This document shows positions 54,734 to 64,000 of a DNA stretch of 64,000 nt, one piece after another. Below the pieces are notes generated by a model. It did not search any database and was not told the origin of the DNA. It was given only the letters and a program-made list of their open reading frames with translations. The DNA comes from Pseudothermotoga elfii DSM 9442 = NBRC 107921. Its GTDB lineage: Bacteria > Thermotogota > Thermotogae > Thermotogales > DSM-5069. How positions within the stretch are numbered: position 1 is the first letter of the stretch; each line of letters begins with the position of its first letter. The stretch spans positions 62,001-126,000 of the forward strand of contig NC_022792.1 in the NCBI RefSeq assembly GCF_000504085.1. The letters run 5' to 3'. The position numbers were made by a program, and so were the translations under genes.

Positions 54734-55540
54734 TTGAAATCGAGATTTAAAAAAATTATAATACATAGCGACTTACCTTTGGCCGATAGAAACGCTGAAA
54801 GAGAGGTGCTTGGAATGTCGAAAGATTTACTCAAATCTCAGTGGGGCAAGGTAAATGATCTCTTAACTGATCAAAAACTCGGAAAGCCACAACCTTCATT
54901 TGAAGAACCATTTGATAATAACATGGTTATACTCGAATTAGAAAAACCTGAAAACTTAAAGTTTGGAAACATCTCGTTTAGGGAAGTTGTTGAAAAAAGA
55001 AGCAGCAAAAGAAAATATTCTAAAGATCCTTTGAGCATAGACGAACTTTCCTACTTGCTCTGGTTAACCCAAGGTATTCGAAAAATAACAAATGGGATCA
55101 CATTTCGCACAGTGCCGTCCGCAGGGGCAAGACATCCATTTGAAACCTACATTTTCATCTTCAACGTTTTGAACTTGAACGTAGGTTTATACAGGTATAT
55201 TGCTTCTCAGCATAAGCTTCTGCTTATCGATGAGGGAGATTTCAGAGAACTTTTGAACGACGCCTGTCTTGGACAGAATTTCGTTGCTCAGAGTGCTGCT
55301 GTTTTCGTCTGGAGCTGTGTATCATACAGAACTACCTGGAGATATGCTGACTTATCATATAAAGCCATACTGCTCGATGCAGGACATGTATGTCAGAATC
55401 TGTACTTAGCCTGTGAATCAATAAACTGTGGTTGCTGCGCTATAGCTGCATACGATCAAGAAAAACTCGATAAACTTTTGCATGTCGACGGCGAAAAACA
55501 GTTTGCAATCTATCTTGCGGCGGTTGGAAAAATCCCTTGA
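54734..55540 (+). CDS. SagB-type nitroreductase-fold oxidoreductase
   Basis: 268-aa flavin oxidoreductase. FREVVEKRSSKRKYSKDPLSIDELSYLLWLTQGI (about 80-115) and RTVPSAGARHPFETYIFI (about 125) are SagB-type marks, and LDAGHVCQNLYLACESINCGCCAIAAYD completes the domain. SagB proteins oxidise azolines in thiazole/oxazole-modified peptides, but many stand-alone relatives have no known role, and no cyclodehydratase or precursor peptide gene is visible here. TTG start behind CAGGAAAAATC. Divergent from the K+ channel gene. Confidence 0.8.
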   Translation: MKSRFKKIIIHSDLPLADRNAEREVLGMSKDLLKSQWGKVNDLLTDQKLGKPQPSFEEPFDNNMVILELEKPENLKFGNISFREVVEKRSSKRKYSKDPLSIDELSYLLWLTQGIRKITNGITFRTVPSAGARHPFETYIFIFNVLNLNVGLYRYIASQHKLLLIDEGDFRELLNDACLGQNFVAQSAAVFVWSCVSYRTTWRYADLSYKAILLDAGHVCQNLYLACESINCGCCAIAAYDQEKLDKLLHVDGEKQFAIYLAAVGKIP

Positions 55541-55599
55541 ACCAGACAAATTTTTACCCTGTCTATTCCAGAGATCGATAGCCCAAAGGAGGAAAGATT

Positions 55600-56025
55600 A
55601 TGCAAACCTGGATGGAAAAATATGTGGTGAATGAAGAAGAAAGAAATCAGCTTAAACATCTTCTAAAGAATGGTCATTTGAGTGAACTCGAGAAGATTTT
55701 CGGCGATGATTTTGTTCAAGAGTTAATTGACAACAGTGAATATGTTGAGCCATATGGAGATTATGAAATCTTCAAATTCACAGATGAAGGAGTAGTAAGA
55801 CTGGTAGCCATCAGCTATGACAAAAAACACGGCACTCCTTATGTAATAGAAGAATCTCTGATAGCAGAAGATGAATTTGGTGAAGAAAGTGTTGAAGAGT
55901 TTAAAGAGATGATCGATAGTCAGTATCTGGATTTTGAGGAAGACCTTGAGCACGACGAAGATATCGAAGAGCTCGTTGATTTAGATGACTTTGAAGAAGA
56001 CGATGATGAAGATTATGAATGGTAA
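55600..56025 (+). CDS. Acidic hypothetical protein
   Basis: 141-aa soluble protein, strongly acidic; the last 35 residues are nearly all Asp and Glu with hydrophobic spacers (DDFEEDDDEDYEW end). No domain recognised. ATG behind AAAGGAGG. A short hairpin follows the stop. The acidic tail may bind a basic partner or metal ions. Confidence 0.8.
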   Translation: MQTWMEKYVVNEEERNQLKHLLKNGHLSELEKIFGDDFVQELIDNSEYVEPYGDYEIFKFTDEGVVRLVAISYDKKHGTPYVIEESLIAEDEFGEESVEEFKEMIDSQYLDFEEDLEHDEDIEELVDLDDFEEDDDEDYEW

Positions 56026-56028
56026 TCA

Positions 56029-56044
56029 GAGCGGCCTTAGCCGC

Positions 56045-56046
<2 letters not shown>
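56029..56046. terminator. Short hairpin between convergent genes
   Basis: GAGCGGC / GCCGCTC with loop CTTA, overlapping the upp stop codon region. Only a weak U-stretch (ATTTAG) follows on the plus strand. Confidence 0.55.
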
Positions 56047-56714
<668 letters not shown>

Positions 56715-56724
<10 letters not shown>

Positions 56725-57569
56725 TGTACTGGTCCAAATTCTTTCAGTGGCCATATGCGCAATATGGGTCTTCCTATTACATGGTCTTTTGGAACAAACC
56801 CAAAATATCTGCTGTCAAAACTGTCCTTTGTGTTATCACCCATGAAAAAGTAAAATCCTTGTGGTATCTCAACTTCTACTCCATCAATAGTTTTACGAAT
56901 GTATTTTGAAAGGTCTATGTTTTCGTACAATTTGTCATATGTTTCTGCAAAAGGTATACCAAGAGGGACTGGATACATTCCACCCACTACTGAAAAAACG
57001 AGGTTTGCCGTATACGCATCCTGACGAGCTATATTCTGTAAAAACACCTTGTACTCGTTCGAGTTATCTCTTAAACGACTTGCTTTTATGAACAGATTCA
57101 GAAGTTCTGGATTCGAGAAAATACCCTCGGGAGAATATACCACATCTTTCAAAACATCGGGAATCTCACCATTGATGAACAGATGATAGTTCCCATCTTC
57201 CGAAAGCTTTATCTGCAAAACATCTCCGGGTTTTCCAACAAGCCGCTTTACATATTTTACATGTCCTTTAAATCGTGCAGGAGCGAACAAGTCCATAAAT
57301 TTATCAAACCAACGAAGCATGGTTTGTGCTCGCTCATCAATAAAAGGCGACCAGAACACAACTATATCACCAATTTCAGGTTCTCTTGCCGTGTAAGTGA
57401 CCTTTTCTATGAACAATCTATCTCCTACATTTATAGTTGGAATCATTGAGCCAGTTGGAACAAGCATCGTCTCAAAAACAAACAGTCTTATTATTGTGGC
57501 TGCAACAATGGCATAGAGCAGGGCTTTTCCCCACTCTATTGCCTCTTTTTTTATACTTCGTTTTGACAT
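56715..57569 (-). CDS. lepB: Signal peptidase I
   Basis: 284-aa inner membrane Ser/Lys protease that removes signal peptides. One N-terminal membrane segment (about 15-35), catalytic Ser motif PTGSMIPTINVGDRL (about 40), catalytic Lys motif YVKRLVGKPGDV (about 108) and GDNTKDSFDSRYFG (about 243). An insert of roughly 90 aa between the Lys motif and the GDN motif makes it longer than the B. subtilis type. Last gene of the trmD/rplS operon. Confidence 0.94.
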
Positions 57570-57571
57570 TT

Positions 57572-57922
57572 TTATTCTTTTCGCTCCTTGAGCCTTATCT
57601 TTCCTCTAATATCTCTTATATAATAAAGCTTTGCGCGCCTGGTAACTGCTTTTTTCACAATTTCGATTTTCTGAACTACTGGCGAGTGATATGGAAAGGT
57701 CCTCTCTACACCAATACCACCACTTGCTATTTTCCTGACTGTAAAAGTTTTTCCCAGACCAGAACCTCTTATCTTTATAACTATCCCTTCAAAAATCTGG
57801 ATCCTTTCTTTTCCACCTTCGACGATCTTCACGTGGACCTTAACTGTATCGCCGGGTCTGAAATCCGGCAATTGTTTGTACTGATCTTTCTCTACCAGCC
57901 TCACAAGGTTGTCCATGCTCAT
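57572..57922 (-). CDS. rplS: 50S ribosomal protein L19
   Basis: 116-aa L19, at the 30S-50S interface. [29 protein letters not shown] and [12 protein letters not shown]-like [22 protein letters not shown] at the C terminus. ATG behind GGAGGG. Confidence 0.97.
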   Translation of the reverse strand: MSMDNLVRLVEKDQYKQLPDFRPGDTVKVHVKIVEGGKERIQIFEGIVIKIRGSGLGKTFTVRKIASGGIGVERTFPYHSPVVQKIEIVKKAVTRRAKLYYIRDIRGKIRLKERKE

Positions 57923-57924
57923 TA

Positions 57925-59223
<1,299 letters not shown>

Positions 59224-59224
<1 letters not shown>

Positions 59225-59730
59225 TAAATCCACTCCGGTACTTTCACAACCAGTCTTTTCCTTTTTTCAAACTTGATTATGTAGTCATGTATTACTGGAA
59301 TCAGCATTTCAAAAGAGCCATTTTTCACGACAGCTACTTCATTAGATCCGGTTTGAATAATATCTTCCACTCTGCCAATGAAATTGCCACTCTGGTCCAG
59401 AACCTCAACATTCAAAAGTTCATAGTAATAATATTCATTGGGTGATTTTGGCTTTGGCAAATCAGTAACCCTTACCGCCAGGCTCAAGCCAACTATTTTT
59501 CTCGCTCGTTCTTCATCATCTATACCCGAAAACTTTATCAAAAATCCTTTCCCAGCCTTCCTGATTTCTTCAATCTGAAGCCTGTGGGTATTGCTTTGAG
59601 CGTCATTCTTTATGAAAACATTTTCAAGCTTTTGAAAAACTTCAAGAGCATTCGTCAAGGGTAAAACTTTTACACTTCCAAATAAACCATGCGTTTTCGT
59701 AATTTTACCAATGACTACATAATCGCTCAC
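59224..59730 (-). CDS. rimM: Ribosome maturation factor RimM
   Basis: 168-aa RimM, assisting 30S head assembly with S19. N-terminal domain VIGKITKTHGLFGSVKVLPLT, PRC-barrel C-terminal half EYYYYELLNVEVLDQSGNFIGRVEDI and MLIPVIHDYIIKF. GTG start overlapping the KH gene as GTGA. Confidence 0.95.
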
Positions 59731-59951
59731 CTGATCACCCTCAGGGTAAAGTTCTCATCTTCTAAAAGAGCCGCGAGTAGAACTTTCAAAGATTTGATCG
59801 TCCTTCCATCTTTTCCTATCACCTGGCCAACATCTTCCTCATTCACTACTATTTCCAAAACCCTGTTTCCATCATCATTGAATTCCACAACAACAACATC
59901 CTGAGGATGTTTAACTATCCCCTTCAGTATGTACTCAACTAACTCCTTCAT
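59727..59951 (-). CDS. khpA: KH-domain RNA-binding protein KhpA
   Basis: 74-aa single KH domain with the GxxG loop [14 protein letters not shown] (about 46). Homologues form a complex with KhpB and affect cell division and RNA metabolism. ATG 59951 inside the 3' end of rpsP, behind GGGAGAAG; the longer frame begins deeper in rpsP. Confidence 0.9.
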   Translation of the reverse strand: MKELVEYILKGIVKHPQDVVVVEFNDDGNRVLEIVVNEEDVGQVIGKDGRTIKSLKVLLAALLEDENFTLRVIR

Positions 59952-60231
59952 CACTCTTCTCCCTTTTACCATATTTCATCTCATGAACTTTTGCAAGAAC
60001 TCCCGCTTTGCTTAAAATATTTGCCGCTGTTTCACTTGGTTGGGCTCCTTTCAAAATCCATTCAACAGCTCTTTCTACATTTACTTTGATTTCAGCCGGT
60101 TTTCGAAGTGGGTTGTAATATCCAAGTGATTCGATGTATGCTCCATCTCGTCTTTTTCTTGAATCAACTACAACAATCCTGTAAAACGGCATGTGCCTTT
60201 TTCCCATTCTTGTAAGTCTTATTCTTACCAC
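59935..60231 (-). CDS. rpsP: 30S ribosomal protein S16
   Basis: 98-aa S16. [28 protein letters not shown] and SLGYYNPL are diagnostic. GTG 60231 lies 6 bp after GGAGGT; the ATG at 60249 precedes that site. Confidence 0.96.
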   Translation of the reverse strand: MVRIRLTRMGKRHMPFYRIVVVDSRKRRDGAYIESLGYYNPLRKPAEIKVNVERAVEWILKGAQPSETAANILSKAGVLAKVHEMKYGKREKSDEGVS

Positions 60232-60245
60232 CTTGACACCTCCTG

Positions 60246-61547
60246 TCATATTTTGAACGGAAGCTTTAGCTTCCCATGTTTTAGTCTTTTCATAAGTTCT
60301 TTCATTTCCTCATAAGATTTGAGTAATTTGTTTACATCTTGAACTGATGTTCCACTACCTTTTGCAATTCTTTGCCTTCTGCTCGCATTGAGTACCCTTG
60401 GATTTCTCCTCTCTTCAATTGTCATAGAATTTATGATCGCTTCGACTTTTTTCAACTGCTGCTCACTTGTTTCTACATCTATTTTTGGTGCACCTGGAAG
60501 CATTTCGATTAATGAAGACAAAGGGCCAAGTTTTTTCATTTCCTTCAACTGTTCCTGAAAATCTTCCAGTGTGAACTCTGCTTGCAATATTTTTTTGCCA
60601 ACTTTCTCCATTTTCTCTTTGTCAAGCTCTTTCTCTGCTTTCTCTATAAGCGACAGAACATCCCCCATTCCAAGTATCCTTGCGGCAACCCGATCAGGAT
60701 GAAATTGCTCGAAAGCGTCGATTTTTTCGCCAACCCCTATGAATTTAACAGGCTTTCCCGTGATGTGCGTGATAGACAGTATTACACCACCACGGGCATC
60801 GCCATCCATCTTTGTAACTATAAAACCTGTTACATTGAGTCTTTTATCAAACTCAAGAGCAGAATTAACAGCATCTTGGCCAATCATTGCGTCAACAACC
60901 ATTAATATCTCATCCGGATTGCTTAATTGCTTTATTTGTTGCAATTCCTCCATCATCTCTTCGTCAATATGAAGCCTACCAGCTGTATCAAAAATAAGGG
61001 TGTTGTACTGGGAGTTTTTGCTGTATTCAAGCGCTTGTTGAACTATTATCAATGGATTTTTTCTGTCGCCAGTTAGCACAGGAATTTGAATTGATTTTCC
61101 AAGCTTTTCAAGCTGATCTATTGCAGCTGGCCTGTAAGTATCAGCCGCAACTAACAAAACTGTTCTGCCTGATTTTCTGAGATAGTTCGCAAGCTTCGCT
61201 GCTGTAGTTGTTTTACCACTACCTTGTAACCCAACAAGCATTATTACAGAAGGATGGTGCCTCAAATTCAATGTAGCCGCGGATTTTCCCATTATATTAA
61301 TCAGTTCATCTCGAACTATCTTCACAAATTGCTGGTCAGGCGTAAAACTTTTCAGCACCTCTTCGCCAAGTGCTTTTGCTTTAACTGAATCTATGAACTC
61401 TTTCACCACTTTGAAATTCACGTCAGCTTCGAGTAAAGACAATTTGACCTGTCTCACAGCTTCATTTATATTTTTCTCAGTTAGCCTTCCCTGACCAGTG
61501 AGGGACCTGAATATCTTGGATAGTCTTTCTTGAAGATTCTCAAACAC
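60246..61547 (-). CDS. ffh: Signal recognition particle protein Ffh
   Basis: 433-aa SRP54 GTPase that targets membrane proteins. N domain (about 1-85), G domain with [28 protein letters not shown] and [10 protein letters not shown], and a methionine-containing M domain (about 300-433, [28 protein letters not shown]). GTG 61547 behind AAAGGGGTG is preferred over the GTG at 61556 that lies in that site. First gene of the operon. Confidence 0.96.
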   Translation of the reverse strand: MFENLQERLSKIFRSLTGQGRLTEKNINEAVRQVKLSLLEADVNFKVVKEFIDSVKAKALGEEVLKSFTPDQQFVKIVRDELINIMGKSAATLNLRHHPSVIMLVGLQGSGKTTTAAKLANYLRKSGRTVLLVAADTYRPAAIDQLEKLGKSIQIPVLTGDRKNPLIIVQQALEYSKNSQYNTLIFDTAGRLHIDEEMMEELQQIKQLSNPDEILMVVDAMIGQDAVNSALEFDKRLNVTGFIVTKMDGDARGGVILSITHITGKPVKFIGVGEKIDAFEQFHPDRVAARILGMGDVLSLIEKAEKELDKEKMEKVGKKILQAEFTLEDFQEQLKEMKKLGPLSSLIEMLPGAPKIDVETSEQQLKKVEAIINSMTIEERRNPRVLNASRRQRIAKGSGTSVQDVNKLLKSYEEMKELMKRLKHGKLKLPFKI

Positions 61548-61756
61548 GCCAAACACCCCTTTGAATGGTAAATCAGAACAGAAGAAAAATCAATATCGAG
61601 TCAGCAACAACTTGTCCACTTTTATATTACAATTAAATTTCAATAAATAGATGCGTTATCTAAAACTACATGTATATGTAATTAAATATTATATAGCTCT
61701 GATTGAGTCAAAGTTTGACGTTTTTTGATATCTATTTTTTTATTCTTAATAAAGTG

Positions 61757-61762
61757 TATAAT
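61757..61762 (+). promoter_or_regulatory. -10 box of the beta-rich secreted protein gene
   Basis: TATAAT 23 bp before the start codon; the -35 position is a T-rich run without a good hexamer. Confidence 0.4.
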
Positions 61763-61785
61763 ATAGTTTATTGGGGGGGATGGGA

Positions 61786-63393
61786 ATGAGTAGGAAAATT
61801 TTGGTCCTTTTTATGTTGCTGTTGTCATCTCTTCTAATCTTTGCCACTCAGTTTTCAAGAAACATAGAGGAAAAAATAACCATCCTTAGAGATGGAACAG
61901 CAGAAGTAGTGAGAACTGAATACATACCTTCTTCGGATCTGGCCAAGATATTCATAGAATATTTTGAAAACATGAAAAAATCAAGGGAGATATTTGCCAA
62001 TTACCTGTATGAGGTATCCAAGGAATATTACTTTATTTATGGAACAACTCCGAAATTTAGTTCAAGCGATGTCAAATTTGAAGAAAATTCAAAAGGCTTT
62101 ACCTTAACCGTCAAAATGAAAATCCCAGGTATCGTGAGAAAAGATGGAAATGTACTAATTCTTTCTCGCAAGAATTTTTCTGACGAAAAGTTGTTACCAA
62201 AGTACTTTGAAGAACAGATTGATGGAAAAATTTTCGAATCGGCATTTCTTCAATCTGAGAAAAATTACCTCGTTACAAAAAGACTAACCACAATAATACT
62301 ACCTGAAAATTCAAAAATCGAAGATTTAAAACCTATTTATGCGAAAAAATTTGATGAAAAATGGTTTGTCGATATGGGTGGCGGGACAACTTACAAAGCT
62401 CACATAGAGAAGATAGAAAAAGGAGTCATAATAGAGGAAGAAATAAGAACTAGTGCATCTACTCCAAAAAATTTACTTGATGAGAAAAACAACATAGAAA
62501 CTCTCAACAACTTGAGAGATTACACGGCATTTCAATTGCTTTTCACCAATGAAAAGATGGAAGAAAAACTCTCTCAACCAGTCGATCATAAAATTAAAAA
62601 CGATTTCTCCGGTTCATGGTCCTTCTCAGTCTCCTCAGGTGAATTACTTTCTTATACTTTCACTTACGGAGTTATAAACGTCACTCCGAAAATCACTGTT
62701 ACTCTTTCATTTTCTGCATCTTTATTGTGGGAACATCAATGGGTGAGAACTGGCTGGTTTAGCTGGAGTTACAAGTTCAAAAGATTTGAAAGCACGATTA
62801 CTTTTTCACCCTCACTGACACCATCAATCACTGTTCAATCGGGTGGATCGGTATCTAAGGAATGGTCCAAGAATTTGTTCTCAAAGGGCAAAACAGTTAC
62901 TTTCTACGTCTCGTGCGTACCGGTAATACTCTACATGCAAGCAAAGCTCGATGCTGAAGCAGAGGCATCAATAAGTGCATCTATAGGTTTCACCGCAGCA
63001 GCAACTTTTGGCTTGAATACTTCTCTTTCTATGAAATACCAGAATGGTTGGAGTGCACCTCTCTCTTACAACATTCATTATTCTGGTGTCAGTTTTACAG
63101 CGAGTGCGAAAGCCAATGCGAGTGCAGAAGGAAGGCTACCTTTCACCTTAGCAGCATATGTTTATTATGTGGCTGGTCCTTACGTAAAATTGACGCCATG
63201 GATAAAAGGAGAGACGAATGCATCAGTTGGAAACGCAAATCAAGTTAGTTACAGTATAACTGGTGGTATAAAAGCTGAAGGCGGCGTAGCAATGGCAGGA
63301 TGGTTGAAAAACCTTTGTGGTAACATTCCTTCTTTCAGTTATCAATTCTTTGACTGGAATCGAACACTTGCAAGTGGTACAAAAACATTTTAA
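61786..63393 (+). CDS. Secreted beta-rich protein of unknown function
   Basis: 535-aa exported protein. Signal peptide (MSRKILVLFMLLLSSLLIFA). The N-terminal half (about 25-260) is mixed alpha/beta and charged. The C-terminal half (about 270-500) is made of alternating Ser/Thr/aromatic strands (SGSWSFSVSSGELLSYTFTYG; SASIGFTAAATFGLNTSLS), with an amphipathic pattern like a beta-barrel or beta-sandwich. No C-terminal phenylalanine-ended barrel motif beyond a final Phe. ATG 61786 is preferred to TTG 61771 and ATG 61780. It stands alone between two other transcription units. A surface or toga-associated role is possible but unproven. Confidence 0.82.
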   Translation: MSRKILVLFMLLLSSLLIFATQFSRNIEEKITILRDGTAEVVRTEYIPSSDLAKIFIEYFENMKKSREIFANYLYEVSKEYYFIYGTTPKFSSSDVKFEENSKGFTLTVKMKIPGIVRKDGNVLILSRKNFSDEKLLPKYFEEQIDGKIFESAFLQSEKNYLVTKRLTTIILPENSKIEDLKPIYAKKFDEKWFVDMGGGTTYKAHIEKIEKGVIIEEEIRTSASTPKNLLDEKNNIETLNNLRDYTAFQLLFTNEKMEEKLSQPVDHKIKNDFSGSWSFSVSSGELLSYTFTYGVINVTPKITVTLSFSASLLWEHQWVRTGWFSWSYKFKRFESTITFSPSLTPSITVQSGGSVSKEWSKNLFSKGKTVTFYVSCVPVILYMQAKLDAEAEASISASIGFTAAATFGLNTSLSMKYQNGWSAPLSYNIHYSGVSFTASAKANASAEGRLPFTLAAYVYYVAGPYVKLTPWIKGETNASVGNANQVSYSITGGIKAEGGVAMAGWLKNLCGNIPSFSYQFFDWNRTLASGTKTF

Positions 63394-63399
63394 TCAATC

Positions 63400-63418
63400 G
63401 TGAGGCATTTTGCCTCAC
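63400..63418. terminator. Hairpin between convergent genes
   Basis: GTGAGGC / GCCTCAC with loop ATTTT, 6 bp after the secreted protein gene. No U-run on either side. Confidence 0.5.
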
Positions 63419-63439
63419 CGTTGATATCATCAATAAAAT

Positions 63440-64000
63440 TCAATCTTTTCTTGCAGCAAAAAGCTGAGCTCCAACGAGGAAGTACTTCGTGAGTGTAAAA
63501 AAGAGAATCAACATGGGTATGCTTGCTATTACTGCAGCAGCCATCATAGCACCTTCATTTGTGTATTTTTCAGCAGCAAACTGAGTTATGAAAAGTGGTA
63601 TTGTCTTCTTTTCCGGGCTTTGAACAATCAACAAGGGCCATAACAAATTATCCCACTGTGACCTGAAAGTCAGTATTGCGAGCGTGGCAATCGCAGGTAA
63701 ACTATTCGGCAATACGATTCTCCAGTAGATGCCAAATTCACTTGCACCATCTATTCTTGCAGCATCAAGAAGTTCATCAGGAAATGTGAGCAAATACTGG
63801 CGCATCATGAAAACACCAAAGGCATTCATCAAAAGTGGTACTATAAGTCCAGCATAGCTATCCTGCATCCTCATTTCTGTGACAATCAGATAAAGAGGGA
63901 TCATTATGGCCTCAAATGGTATCATCATTGTACTCAAAATCACAAAAAAGATTATCGTTCTTCCCCTAAACCTGTATTTTGCAAGCCCGAAACCAGTAAG
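63440..64000 (-). CDS. Sugar ABC permease (MalG-like), 5' end outside the window
   Basis: C-terminal 186 residues; the frame runs open to base 64000. EAA loop LLDAARIDGASEFGIYWRIVLPNSLPA and four hydrophobic segments. RGRTIIFFVILSTMMIPFEAIM precedes the internal GTG at 63943, so that codon is not the start. Part of another importer locus. Confidence 0.88.
   Translation of the reverse strand, partial: LTGFGLAKYRFRGRTIIFFVILSTMMIPFEAIMIPLYLIVTEMRMQDSYAGLIVPLLMNAFGVFMMRQYLLTFPDELLDAARIDGASEFGIYWRIVLPNSLPAIATLAILTFRSQWDNLLWPLLIVQSPEKKTIPLFITQFAAEKYTNEGAMMAAAVIASIPMLILFFTLTKYFLVGAQLFAARKD

Noticed and set aside
63440-63943. Permease gene starting at the internal GTG 63943
   Set aside because: The frame stays open to 64000 and encodes a conserved permease helix before this codon.

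Overview
The window looks like a chromosomal segment of a Thermotogae bacterium, most probably a Pseudothermotoga-type organism. This is a judgement from gene content and not from any database search. The signs are the ffh-rpsP-khpA-rimM-trmD-SPOUT methyltransferase-rplS-lepB order, very tight operons with 4-bp ATGA/GTGA/TTGA overlaps, many GTG and TTG starts behind long GGAGG/GGTGAT ribosome binding sites, moderate-to-low GC, several sugar and peptide ABC importers, and flagellar genes. I found no rRNA, CRISPR array, transposase or prophage.

Layout. (1) Bases 1-12404, minus strand, form one long housekeeping operon running leftward: phosphate permease and its DUF47 partner, MazG, a SurA/PrsA-like chaperone, MtnA, the yaaR-holB-ricT set, DUF2905, transketolase, RNase III, an Elp3-like radical SAM protein, pheS and a partial pheT. 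(2) Bases 12473-21079, plus strand, form a peptide or acylated amino acid uptake operon (AroM family, OppABCDF-type transporter, M20 peptidase, DUF1177, HTH-cupin regulator), followed by flgB-flgC-fliE. (3) Bases 22208-32081, minus strand, form an eight-gene operon combining a sugar importer, a GH38 alpha-mannosidase, a GT81-like glycosyltransferase, an RpiR regulator and a GT4 glycosyltransferase. This is the most interesting locus: it resembles a combined synthesis and salvage system for a mannosylated glycerate-type solute. (4) Bases 32445-34099 hold tRNA-Leu, tRNA-fMet, a terminator, a frame-split coiled-coil gene and gene-poor DNA. (5) Bases 34100-45175, minus strand, form an amino-sugar-like operon (NanE epimerase, FAD oxidoreductase, SBP and two permeases, a secreted GHL10-type hydrolase, DUF4127, ROK kinase, RpiR regulator) with a textbook promoter and an overlapping palindromic operator. 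(6) Bases 45329-53657, plus strand, hold a DUF169 gene, then a GntR-LacI hybrid regulator and a sugar importer with a second, larger GH38 alpha-mannosidase. (7) Bases 53706-56674 hold a K+ channel with RCK domain, a SagB-like nitroreductase-fold protein, an acidic unknown protein and upp. (8) Bases 56690-61547, minus strand, hold the lepB/rplS/trmD/rpsP/ffh operon. (9) Bases 61786-64000 hold a secreted beta-rich unknown protein and the 3' part of another sugar permease gene.

Working together. Four complete ABC importer loci and one partial one suggest a fermentative heterotroph that scavenges glycans and peptides. In each complete locus a stem-loop lies directly after the solute-binding protein gene, which would let the binding protein be made in excess of its permeases. 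Start positions were moved from the longest open frame to the codon best placed behind the visible ribosome binding site where the two disagreed.
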